Positions 18,013 through 26,254 of a stretch of 64,000 nucleotides of DNA are shown here, in pieces. Under the pieces are notes generated by a model that saw nothing but the letters and a program-made list of their open reading frames with translations, did not search any database and was not told where the DNA came from. Made by a program: the position numbers and the translations under genes. This DNA is from JBKBIP01 sp046297495 (GTDB lineage: Bacteria; Planctomycetota; Planctomycetia; Gemmatales; Gemmataceae): NCBI GenBank assembly GCA_046297495.1, contig JBKBIP010000016.1, forward strand, positions 58,550 to 122,549, written 5' to 3'. The stretch's first letter is position 1; every line of letters begins with the position of its first letter.

Positions 18013-18906
18013 ATGAACGACCCGCAACGCTATCTCGATCCGTTGACATTGGCCAAGGTTGGCAGTCTCGAATTGCAGGCTCGCTTGCTGGTGGAAGGGT
18101 ATTTGTCGGGGATGCACAAAAGCCCCTATCACGGCTTCTCCGTCGAATTCGCCCAACACCGCGAGTATGTCCCCGGCGACGACATTCGCCACATCGACTG
18201 GAAGGTCTTTGGCCGGACGGGGCGCTATTATCTGAAACAGTACGAGGAAGAAACGAACCTGGTTTGTTGGTTGCTACTCGATGTCAGCGAATCGATGCAG
18301 TATCGTTCGGGGGAGGTCAGCAAGTACGACTACGCCTGCATGATCGCGGCGGCCCTGGCCTATTTGACGCTCAATCAGCAAGATAGCGTCGGTTTGGTGA
18401 CATTCGATGACCAGGTGCGGCAGTTCCTACGTCCGCTTAGCCAACCGTCGCGTCTGAAGGATTTGATCCAGGTGATGAATCAGGGGGCCGGCGCCCGCAA
18501 GACCAATCTCGGCCCGCTGTTTCACGAATTGGCCGAGCGCATCAACCGCCGGGCGTTGATTATCATTCTCAGCGACATGTTCGATGAGGTACCTCATCTC
18601 CTGTCGGGCTTCCATCACCTGCGCTACAACAAGCATGAGGTGGTCGTCTTTCACATTTTGGACCCGGCGGAGCTGGATTTTCCTTTTCAGGAAGCGACGT
18701 TGTTTCGCGGCCTGGAACAGTGGCCGGAGCTGCTGACTGATCCGCGCTCCCTGCGCCAAAGTTATTTGAAGGAGATACAAGCATTCATTTCGGAGTTGCA
18801 ACACGGCTGCCGAATACAGAATATGGATTATGTGCAGCTCCGCACCGATAGTAATTTGTCAGTGGCATTGTCCAGCTATCTGGCCCATCGGTTGGTGAGG
18901 CGGTAG
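18013..18906 (+). CDS. DUF58 domain-containing protein
   Basis: The ATG at 18013 follows AAAGGA by about 8 bases; an upstream in-frame ATG at 17971 lies inside the palindrome and is less likely. The 297-residue protein has the DUF58 hallmark FAQHREYVPGDDIRHIDWKV, followed by FGRTGRYYLKQYEEE. A VWA-like fold carries LLDVSESMQYRSG (a D-x-S-x-S metal site) and IIILSDMFDE. DUF58 proteins are cytoplasmic or membrane-associated partners of MoxR ATPases. It lies between moxR and the BatA-like gene on the same strand. Confidence 0.94.
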   Translation: MNDPQRYLDPLTLAKVGSLELQARLLVEGYLSGMHKSPYHGFSVEFAQHREYVPGDDIRHIDWKVFGRTGRYYLKQYEEETNLVCWLLLDVSESMQYRSGEVSKYDYACMIAAALAYLTLNQQDSVGLVTFDDQVRQFLRPLSQPSRLKDLIQVMNQGAGARKTNLGPLFHELAERINRRALIIILSDMFDEVPHLLSGFHHLRYNKHEVVVFHILDPAELDFPFQEATLFRGLEQWPELLTDPRSLRQSYLKEIQAFISELQHGCRIQNMDYVQLRTDSNLSVALSSYLAHRLVRR

Positions 18907-18964
18907 AGAGAAGGTGAATCGAGGCGATGCACTTGGAGTGATTTCGGCAAAGTTGCTCCCCTTG

Positions 18965-19016
18965 GGATTCATCGTTTCGCGCTGGCTGGCGCTTTTCCGC
19001 GCGAAGCGTTAAATCC
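18965..19016. repeat. Dispersed imperfect palindrome
   Basis: The left arm 18965-18982 (ggattcatcgtttcgcgc) is the clearest family half-site. The right arm 18999-19016 (gcgcgaagcgttaaatcc) pairs with few mismatches. It occupies the 182-base gap between the DUF58 gene and the Bat gene. Confidence 0.8.
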
Positions 19017-19088
19017 TGGAAATCGTCACCGTGACCCTAAAGCGAGAAAATTCCATACCGATCAGCCCTTCATCAGGAGACCAACTCC

Positions 19089-22000
19089 GTGATCGCCACC
19101 TTCATACCCGTCTTCGCCTTTTTGTTCGCCGCGCCGTGGGCTGCCTTGTTGACGGCGGGGGCGGCGGTGTCGGTGCCGATCATCATTCATTTGCTCAACC
19201 GCAAGCGTTATCGCATTGTCCCATGGGCGGCCATGCGCTTTCTGTTGGCGGCGCAGAAGCAGAACGTGCGGCGGATGCGCTTGGAACAGCTCGTGTTGCT
19301 GCTGGTGCGGGCGGCGATTTTGCTGCTGTTGGTGGCGGCGATGGCCAGCGTCTTGCCGTGGGCCGAGGCGATATGGGCCAAGCTATTTCCCAGTCAGGTC
19401 TTGGCGGCGTCGCTGGGTAGTCAGCGCACGCACAAAATCCTGGTGATCGATGGCTCGCTCAGCATGGCCGCGCAGGTCGGCGACCAGGCGGCGTTCGAGA
19501 AGGCGCGCGAACAGGCCCTGGATATCCTGCGCGACTCTCCCAGCGGCGACGGCTTTAGTGTCATCCTCATGGCGGACCCAGCGCAGCGCATCGTCGCCGA
19601 ACCGTCCGACTCCGCCGCCAAGGTGGCCGAGGAGGTCCGCCAGCTACGCTTGCCGCACGGCAACGCCGACGTGACGGCGACCCTCAACATGATCGACGAC
19701 ATGCTGCGCCGCTCGCCGAGCAAGTACGACGCCCGCGAGGTCTATTTTCTGACCGACCTGCAACGGGCCACCTGGACGGCGGGCCGCTCCAGCGAGATGC
19801 TGGAAACGCTGGAGCGTATCCAACGGCGGGGGACGACGGTGCTCGTCGATGTCGGCGCCGATGGCATCGTCAACTTGGCCGTGACACAAATACGCCTGGG
19901 AGTACCGCTGGCCACCACCGCCACCCCGACGCCAATTGCCGTGACTGTTCACAACTATGGTGGTGAGCAACCACGCCAAGCCCGACTCGATCTGCTGGTG
20001 GGGAAGTGCCGCGCCGCCCCGAACGAGCCGCCGTTGACCTTGCGCGGCGCCGGCCAGCAGCTCATCAGCGTGCCGCCGGGGCGTCATGGTGTCACCGTCA
20101 GCTTCGAGCACAAGTTCACCACGCCGGGGGATTACGTCCTCCAAGCCCGCTTGGACGGGGACGCCCTGGAACTGGACGACCAACGCGCGGTGGTGGTGAC
20201 GGTCAAGGATGAGGTGCCGGTGCTGCTCGTCAACGGCAAACCCGCCGCCAAGCTGTACGACCAAGCCGCCGAGTATTTGTACGACGCCCTGAATCCCTAC
20301 CACGCCAGCCCCGCTCCGCGCAACGTCCCCGCCCGGCCGCGCGTGCTCAGCGAATCGCAATTCGCTGACGCCAGCGTGGGGGATTTGTCAGGCTATGATT
20401 GCGTGTTCTTGTGCGATGTGGCGCGGCTGAGCGGAGCCGAGGCGCGCCGGCTGGAAACCTTCCTCAAGCAAGGCGGCGGCGTGGTGATCTGTCTCGGTCC
20501 GCAAACCGACTTGGAAGCGTACAACCGTTTGGCCTTCTCCGAGCGCAACCCACAAGGCATCTTGCCAGCGCGATTGCTGGGTGTGCAGCGCGCCCCGGAG
20601 CAGCGCTATTTCACCCTCTTCGCCGACGAAGCCAGTTACCAGCAAGCGCCGCTGGCCGCGTTCACGGATGACATTGACAAGGCCATCTTGCAGGGGGTTC
20701 CGTTCTATCAGTACATCCGCGCCGAGCTGCCGCCCCGCGCCACGGCGCGCAAGGTCCTGACCTACCTGCCGAACGCGTCACGGCCGGGGGTCGGCGGAGC
20801 CAACGCTGCCGATTTGCCAGTAGGGGACCCCGCCATCATCGAGTGGCCGCGCTATCGGGGGCGGGTGGCGCTCATCACCACGACGGTCAACGCCGATTGG
20901 ACCCCTTGGCCCAAGCTGCCGAGCTTCCCCCCCTTGATGCAGGAACTATTGCATCTCATGGTCGCCAACCGGCTGCGCGAACAAGCGGCGACGGTGGGGG
21001 ACCTGTGGGAGGAACATCTCCCGCAGGGGAGCGGTGGCTTGGATGTCACCATCGAGACCCCCGACAAACGGATCAGCACGACCGCCACGCAAATCACCGA
21101 CGACGCGGCCGTCTGGCGCTTCGCCGAGACCGATCAGAGCGGCTTGTACCGCGCCACTATCGGCCTCGATCCGCGCGAGTATGTCTTCGCAGTCAACGTG
21201 CCGACTGCTATCGACTCGCAATTGTCATCTGAGAGCGACTTGAGCCGGGCCAACCCGGATGAATTACGGAGTGCCTATCCAGGGTGGGATTTCCAAATCG
21301 TGACCGATTGGCATCAAGTCGTCCGTCAGGCCGCCTCCCACCACGAAACGTCGGAAGCCACGGTACGCGGCGGCGGTGCTGTCATTGCCCGCTATTTGCT
21401 GCTGGCCCTGTTCGTGTTGCTGCTGCTCGAAGTCGTGTTGGCCTGGAAGTTCGGGCACTACAGCGCGGCCAGCGGCACCGCGCCGGCGTCGGGATGGGTC
21501 CTGCCGCTGGTCGTGGGGGTGACAGCGGCCAGCTTGTTCGTGGTCTTGGCCGTGGTGTTGGTGCATGATGCGTATAGCCGCGATTTCCTCGGTTTTCTTC
21601 CTGATAGCGCGCGGGCAGGGATCGAACGTGCCCTGGATGTACCCGAACCGGTGCCAGGGGAAGGGAGCCGGTGGCGGCTGGAATATCAACCGTACCTGCT
21701 TGGCAACCCCACGCAAGACATGTGGCTGGCGGGGTTATTGGCGCTGGCGTCCATCGGTTTGGTCGGCGTCGTGTATTGGTTCGAGGGGGCGACGGCGTCC
21801 TTGGGCTATCGCTTGTTGCTGGCGGGTTTGCGCTGTTTCTTGGTGTTGCTGGCTCTGGTGGTGCTGTTGCCGCGGCTTCATTTGTGGATCGAGCGTCAAG
21901 GTTGGCCGGACCTGGTCATTCTCATCGATGATTCCCAGAGCATGAGCGCCGTGGACAACTACCGCGATCCGGAGCTACGCGAGGCCGTGGCGTTGCTGTC

Positions 22001-24104
22001 ACAATCGTCCACCGTGTCCGAGCCGCAACGGCTGCAATTGATTCAAACGCTGCTGACACGCTCGGATGCCCACTGGCTACGGACGCTGCTGACGGAGCGC
22101 AAGTTCAAGCTTCATATCTATCGGTTCTCCAGCAGCCGCGCCCGCATCGCTGACTTGGCCGAACCCAGCGACTGCGCGGCGGCGGCCGAGGCGATCAAGG
22201 ATTTGCAAGCGACGGGCATGGAAACTCGGCTCGGCGATGCCATTCGCCACGTCCTCAATGAACGGCGCGGCTCGTCGCTGACGGCCATTCTGACCTTGAC
22301 CGACGGCGTCACCACGGAAGGGGAAGATGTCGTCTCGGTGTCGCGCTATGCCGCTCAGAAGGGAGTCCCTTTGTTCTTCATCGGTGTCGGCGAGGCCCAC
22401 GAGGAACGAGATTTGATCCTGCACGATTTGCAAGTCGATGACGCAGTATATGTCAATGATCGGCTGGTGTTCGAGGCCCGCTTGACCGGCCAGGGCTATA
22501 CGCAACTGACCGTACCGGTGATTTTATATGAGAAGACCCCCAGCGGCACGCTGAAGGAATTGGCCCGTGAGATGGTGACCGTCGATCCGCGCGGGCGGCC
22601 GGTGAAGGTCCGCTTGCGCCATCAACCCTCCGAGCCGGGGGAGAAAACCTTCATCATCGAAGTGCCCGTGCAACCCGACGAGGCCCAGCCCGCCACCAAT
22701 AACCGCCTGGAGCGCACCATCCTGGTACGCGACGCCAAGCTGATGAAGGTCTTGTATGTCGAAGGTTATCCGCGCTACGAGTTCCGTTTCCTCAAGACGT
22801 TGCTGGAACGGGAAAGCGCCGAGGACCAACGCAACAAGACCATCGCCTTGCAAGTGCTTCTGCTCGACGCCGACGATGATTACGTTGCCCAAGATCGCAG
22901 CGCCCGGCTCGATTTCCCGCCCAAGGCGGAGCTGAATCAGTTCGACGTGATCATTCTCGGCGATGTGTCCCCGAAACATCCCAAGATCGGTGACAAGAAC
23001 TTGCAACACCTGGCCGAGTTCGTGAAGGAGCGCGGCGGCGGCATGGTGCTAATCGCGGGGGAACAGCACAACCCACACGACTACCGGAACACGCCGTTGG
23101 AAGACGTGCTACCGATCATCCTGGAAGGGGGGGAACCGCGGCGCGGCCAGGAAATCACCGAGAGCTATCGTCCCCGCCTGACGCCGTTGGGCCGGCTGCA
23201 TCCGGTCTTTCGCTTCAGCTCCGACGAGGCGGAGAACGCCGCCACTTGGGAGAAATTGGCGGAGATGTTCTGGTGGTCGGAAGGGTATCGCACCCAACCA
23301 GCGGCGGAGGTGCTGGCCGTGCATCCGCGCCGCGAGGCCGTCGCGCCGGAGCGGACTCCTGGCGCCATCAAGGAGCATCCCTTGGCCGTGCAACATTTCG
23401 TCGGCAATGGCCGCTGTTTGTTCCTGGGTTTTGATGAAACCTGGCGCTGGCGCTTCCGCGAGGACGAGCTGCACTTCAATCAATTTTGGATTCAGGTGGT
23501 GCGCTACCTGGCTCGCAGCCGGTCGGGGCGCACCGAGCTGCGGCTGGATCGGCAGACTCCCTATCGGCGCGGCGAGCCGATCCGCGTGACCGTGCGCTTT
23601 CCTGACGACTCGCCGCCGCCGGGAGACGACGTGCCGGTCAAAGTGGTGGTCGAGCGCCGTTCTCTCCAGGATAAGAGCCAGGGCCTCCCCCAGGAAACCG
23701 AGGTGCAAACCCTGCAGCTCACCAAGCTGGAAGGAAGCCGGGCCACCTACGAGGCCCTGCTCACGCGCACTCCGGAAGGGGGCTATCGCTTCTGGCTTAG
23801 CTCACCGCTGGTCGGCGGCGTCAAGCCGTGGGCCGAGTGTCAAGTCCTCGCCCCCCCCGGCGAGATGGAAAAGCTGCGCATGAACCAATCCGACATGGAA
23901 CGCGCCGCCCAACAAACCGGCGGCCAATTCTATCTACTGACCGAAGCCGACCGATTCCTGGACGACCTCCCCGCCGGCGTCCGCGTCTCGCTGAACACCC
24001 CCCGCCCACCGTGGCTGCTGTGGAACCACTCCCTAATCTTCGCCCTGGCGCTGTTGCTGATCAGCGCGGAATGGGTGTTACGGAAGCGGAAGCATTTGTT
24101 GTGA
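19089..24104 (+). CDS. Double BatA/VWA membrane protein (fused, 1671 aa)
   Basis: A GTG start is preceded by AGGAGA at 8 bases. The N-terminal 100 residues are the BatA membrane domain (PIIIHLLNRKRYRIVPWAAM and FLLAAQKQNVRRMRLEQ). The first VWA-like domain has D121-G-S-L-S, and a membrane helix cluster lies at about 760-870. The second half begins with further helices, then a second VWA domain with D947-D-S-Q-S. A class-I glutamine-amidotransferase-like fold follows (FDVIILGDVSPKHP, GGGMVLIAGEQHNPHDYR), and the protein ends in a C-terminal helix (FALALLLISAEWVLRKRK). Two genes that are normally separate, a BatA protein and a GATase-like VWA protein, appear fused in frame. It probably sits in the inner membrane and works with the MoxR and DUF58 proteins. 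Confidence 0.9.
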   Translation: MIATFIPVFAFLFAAPWAALLTAGAAVSVPIIIHLLNRKRYRIVPWAAMRFLLAAQKQNVRRMRLEQLVLLLVRAAILLLLVAAMASVLPWAEAIWAKLFPSQVLAASLGSQRTHKILVIDGSLSMAAQVGDQAAFEKAREQALDILRDSPSGDGFSVILMADPAQRIVAEPSDSAAKVAEEVRQLRLPHGNADVTATLNMIDDMLRRSPSKYDAREVYFLTDLQRATWTAGRSSEMLETLERIQRRGTTVLVDVGADGIVNLAVTQIRLGVPLATTATPTPIAVTVHNYGGEQPRQARLDLLVGKCRAAPNEPPLTLRGAGQQLISVPPGRHGVTVSFEHKFTTPGDYVLQARLDGDALELDDQRAVVVTVKDEVPVLLVNGKPAAKLYDQAAEYLYDALNPYHASPAPRNVPARPRVLSESQFADASVGDLSGYDCVFLCDVARLSGAEARRLETFLKQGGGVVICLGPQTDLEAYNRLAFSERNPQGILPARLLGVQRAPEQRYFTLFADEASYQQAPLAAFTDDIDKAILQGVPFYQYIRAELPPRATARKVLTYLPNASRPGVGGANAADLPVGDPAIIEWPRYRGRVALITTTVNADWTPWPKLPSFPPLMQELLHLMVANRLREQAATVGDLWEEHLPQGSGGLDVTIETPDKRISTTATQITDDAAVWRFAETDQSGLYRATIGLDPREYVFAVNVPTAIDSQLSSESDLSRANPDELRSAYPGWDFQIVTDWHQVVRQAASHHETSEATVRGGGAVIARYLLLALFVLLLLEVVLAWKFGHYSAASGTAPASGWVLPLVVGVTAASLFVVLAVVLVHDAYSRDFLGFLPDSARAGIERALDVPEPVPGEGSRWRLEYQPYLLGNPTQDMWLAGLLALASIGLVGVVYWFEGATASLGYRLLLAGLRCFLVLLALVVLLPRLHLWIERQGWPDLVILIDDSQSMSAVDNYRDPELREAVALLSQSSTVSEPQRLQLIQTLLTRSDAHWLRTLLTERKFKLHIYRFSSSRARIADLAEPSDCAAAAEAIKDLQATGMETRLGDAIRHVLNERRGSSLTAILTLTDGVTTEGEDVVSVSRYAAQKGVPLFFIGVGEAHEERDLILHDLQVDDAVYVNDRLVFEARLTGQGYTQLTVPVILYEKTPSGTLKELAREMVTVDPRGRPVKVRLRHQPSEPGEKTFIIEVPVQPDEAQPATNNRLERTILVRDAKLMKVLYVEGYPRYEFRFLKTLLERESAEDQRNKTIALQVLLLDADDDYVAQDRSARLDFPPKAELNQFDVIILGDVSPKHPKIGDKNLQHLAEFVKERGGGMVLIAGEQHNPHDYRNTPLEDVLPIILEGGEPRRGQEITESYRPRLTPLGRLHPVFRFSSDEAENAATWEKLAEMFWWSEGYRTQPAAEVLAVHPRREAVAPERTPGAIKEHPLAVQHFVGNGRCLFLGFDETWRWRFREDELHFNQFWIQVVRYLARSRSGRTELRLDRQTPYRRGEPIRVTVRFPDDSPPPGDDVPVKVVVERRSLQDKSQGLPQETEVQTLQLTKLEGSRATYEALLTRTPEGGYRFWLSSPLVGGVKPWAECQVLAPPGEMEKLRMNQSDMERAAQQTGGQFYLLTEADRFLDDLPAGVRVSLNTPRPPWLLWNHSLIFALALLLISAEWVLRKRKHLL

Positions 24105-24158
24105 GGCGGATTCCAAGGCGAGCAGGGGCCGTCAGGCCTTTGGTGAAAAGCGACATCA

Positions 24159-24358
24159 TGACAAATAGAAAGCGTCAACCTATCGTCGGCCATGCCGATT
24201 TCACGGCCTTGCTCGCCGATGTCAAAAGCCGTATCCAGTCGGCTCAGACGCGCGCCGTGTTGGCGGTGAACGCCGAACTTGCACGCCTTTACTGGGACAT
24301 CGGCCAGCTCATTGACGACCGGTGGCGGAGATCGCAGCCGAGCTGGGCGGTACCGTGA
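24159..24358 (+). pseudogene. DUF1016 / YhcG-type PDDEXK nuclease, N-terminal remnant
   Basis: An ATG at 24159 opens a 66-codon frame containing DFTALLADVKSRIQSAQTRA and VLAVNAELARLYWDIGQLI. This is the conserved helical N-terminus of DUF1016 (YhcG) proteins, which normally run to about 350 residues with a C-terminal PD-(D/E)XK nuclease. After GQLID the similarity stops and no frame recovers the rest, so it is a truncated relic. It lies directly in front of a tRNA-Glu gene. Confidence 0.75.
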
Positions 24359-24468
24359 AACAGCGTCAACAGCCGAAGTTGCGAAGTCGCAAGAAGAAAG
24401 ACAGTGGAGCATGACCGCCGAAACTTGTCACCGCCTCCGAAAAACCCTGAACCAGCCGCGGGTCTGGG

Positions 24469-24497
24469 TTGTCAAAAGCAAGGGGTGTTTCTATGAT
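24469..24497 (+). promoter_or_regulatory. Sigma70-type promoter of tRNA-Glu
   Basis: TTGTCA (24469-24474), a 17-base spacer and TATGAT (24492-24497) are located 17 bases before the first base of the tRNA. The spacing and sequences are close to the sigma70 consensus. Confidence 0.75.
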
Positions 24498-24514
24498 AAG
24501 AAAATCCTCTGACT

Positions 24515-24587
24515 GGCCCCGTCGTCTAGAGGCCTAGGACACGGCCCTTTCAAGGCCGCGACACGGGTTCGAATCCCGTCGGGGTCA
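24515..24587 (+). tRNA. tRNA-Glu (anticodon TTC)
   Basis: The cloverleaf can be drawn by eye: acceptor ggccccg/cggggtc plus discriminator A, anticodon arm cggccctttcaaggccg with TTC, and T-arm cgggttcgaatcccg. No 3' CCA is encoded. Confidence 0.95.
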
Positions 24588-24604
24588 TTTGCTTACCGAG
24601 CAAG

Positions 24605-25342
24605 CTATTCCTGCTCGAAAGCCACCACCACGCACGTCACGTTGTCGCGGGAGCCGCGTTCCAGGGCTAAATTCACCAAATGATCGGCCAGGGATTGAGG
24701 GTCTGGATACTGTTGGATACCCTGGCATAAATCTTCATCCGAGACATGGTTGGTCAAGCCATCACTGGCCAAGAGCAAGCGGTCGCCGGCGGCGGGCGTG
24801 AAGGGACGGACTTCCGCATCCTCGCTCATCTCGGCGCAGCCCAAGAATTTGTGCAACACGTTGCTCAGCGGGCTTTGCCGGGCTTCCTCAGGCGTGAAGA
24901 CCCCTTTGGCCACCAGGGCTTGCGCCACGGAATGATCCACTGTCAGCTGCTCGACTCGATCACCGCGGATGAGATAAGCGCGGCTGTCCCCCAACCCTGT
25001 GACGTAAACCTGTCCTTGCTGTTCCACGGCGACGACCGCCGTGGTGCCCATGCGCCGACCCGGGGGTTGATTTTGGCTGGCGTGCACAATGGCCTGATTG
25101 GCCTCCGCCAAGGCTTTCCGCAGCGCGGGGGCCACCGGATCATGGGCCGCCAAGCTCTTGTGTAAGATTTGGGGAACGATCTCAACGGCCATGCCACTGG
25201 CTTGTTCCCCTCTTTCCTGCCCCCCCATGCCGTCCGCCACCATGAAGACGTTCAGAGCGGCATCCACCAAGAATCGATCTTCGTTGTTCGGACGCAGCCC
25301 TTGAACGGATCGACAGCCAGTACGCAGGATGAAATCTGCCAT
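24605..25342 (-). CDS. PP2C-family Ser/Thr protein phosphatase (Stp1-like)
   Basis: A 245-residue single-domain phosphatase with the metal-binding motifs in order: RPNNEDRFLVD, VADGMGGQERGEQAS, MGTTAVVAV, VTGLGDSRAYLIR, LLLASDGLTNHV and SRDNVTCVVV. The ATG at 25342 follows GAGG. It presumably reverses Ser/Thr phosphorylation by Hanks-type kinases such as the one at 50691-51542. It stands alone, downstream of debris and convergent with tRNA-Glu. The 254-base gap 25343-25596 contains no gene that I can support. Confidence 0.95.
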   Translation of the reverse strand: MADFILRTGCRSVQGLRPNNEDRFLVDAALNVFMVADGMGGQERGEQASGMAVEIVPQILHKSLAAHDPVAPALRKALAEANQAIVHASQNQPPGRRMGTTAVVAVEQQGQVYVTGLGDSRAYLIRGDRVEQLTVDHSVAQALVAKGVFTPEEARQSPLSNVLHKFLGCAEMSEDAEVRPFTPAAGDRLLLASDGLTNHVSDEDLCQGIQQYPDPQSLADHLVNLALERGSRDNVTCVVVAFEQE

Positions 25343-25596
25343 ATATCAGCCTCGGAATGTTTCGGAAGCATTCGGCCAAGAGACCGAAATACCATCCACT
25401 CCCTGGATAAGTCCACACCGCCAGCCAACCAGCAGGTGCTCAACGGGGACCTATCCTCTCGGTGCTTCCAAAATTACCATGCATTTTCCGCCACAACTAC
25501 CCGTGAAGCAAACCCTTTTTCGGAGATTTTTGCTTTGCGCTATTCCGCCCCGGTCGCGTGGCAGGTCCATCCACCCATCGTTGCGACACGCACGTA

Positions 25597-25895
25597 TCAC
25601 GAATTCAGGGGCGAGTACAACTCATCCAGCGATTGAGCGGTCTTGATGGCTCGCAACAACGTGTGCAGCTTGTCCGGTTTGGTGATGGATGCTAACGCGG
25701 CCACCATTTGTAACCCGGCCGCGCCGAACTTCAGCTCCAAGGCCACCGCGACACCTTCTCGCAGCGCCTCCAGTTGGCCTTCCTGTCGGCCTTTCGCCAA
25801 GCCTTCTTGCAGATACTTATCGGTCCACATGCGTTCGGTAGATGTCATGTACGGCATCTGCTTCTCCTCTTCGATTTGACGTATCTCTTGTTGGT
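25597..25895 (-). pseudogene. Rpn-family/PD-(D/E)XK nuclease-transposase protein, C-terminal fragment
   Basis: An ATG at 25857 opens 86 codons (MPYMTSTERMWTDKYLQEGL, then KGRQEGQLEALREGVAVALE). Coding sequence continues upstream of this ATG in the same frame (QEIRQIEEEKQ) until a TAA inside the adjacent palindrome. This is the usual C-terminus of planctomycete Rpn-like (recombination-promoting nuclease / DUF4351-type) proteins. The matching N-terminal fragment lies at 25949-26099, and the catalytic middle is missing. Confidence 0.72.
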
Positions 25896-25948
25896 GGATT
25901 TATCGTTTCGCGCTGGCGGATGGGAGCCTGCACGAAATGATAAATCTT
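25896..25948. repeat. Dispersed palindrome at the break point of the Rpn pseudogene
   Basis: The left arm ggatttatcgtttcgcgctggc and the right arm gcctgcacgaaatgataaatc pair with about three mismatches. The element sits exactly between the N- and C-terminal remnants of the same gene. Confidence 0.75.
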
Positions 25949-26099
25949 AGAGATAGCTGCAACTCCTTGTCCAACATCTCGTGGCCGCGCGACCAAGCGA
26001 TGGCGGCGTGGATGGCCGGGAAGAAGAAGGCCAGGAATCCAGGAATTCCGAGAAATAGACGTCCAAGATGTCTTTCCACAGACTATCGAAATCGCTCAT
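25949..26099 (-). pseudogene. Rpn-family protein, frameshifted N-terminal fragment
   Basis: From the ATG at 26099 the minus strand encodes MSDFDSLWKDILDVYFSEFL. It then continues in another frame as FLAFFFPAIHAAIAWSRGHE and MLDKELQ, matching the N-terminus of Rpn/DUF4351 proteins of planctomycetes. The reading frame changes once and the sequence runs into the palindrome at 25948. Confidence 0.7.
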
Positions 26100-26164
26100 G
26101 CCGCGGGGTCTCTTTCCTTGACATTCTACCCATCTTCCAAAAGACCGCATGATTTCGGACTGTC

Positions 26165-26206
26165 AAGACAAAATCCCCCTCCATTCGCCAAGAATCGAGG
26201 GGGATT
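26165..26206 (-). terminator. Rho-independent terminator of the rpoBC operon
   Basis: A perfect 10-bp stem (26172-26181 with 26197-26206: aatccccctc/gagggggatt) has a 15-base loop. On the minus strand it is followed by TTTTGTCTTG. It lies about 50 bases after the rpoC stop codon. Confidence 0.8.
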
Positions 26207-26254
26207 GAGCCGGCGCGCGGATGATTACGCGGGTTCGAGTCGGCGGTCCCGCGT

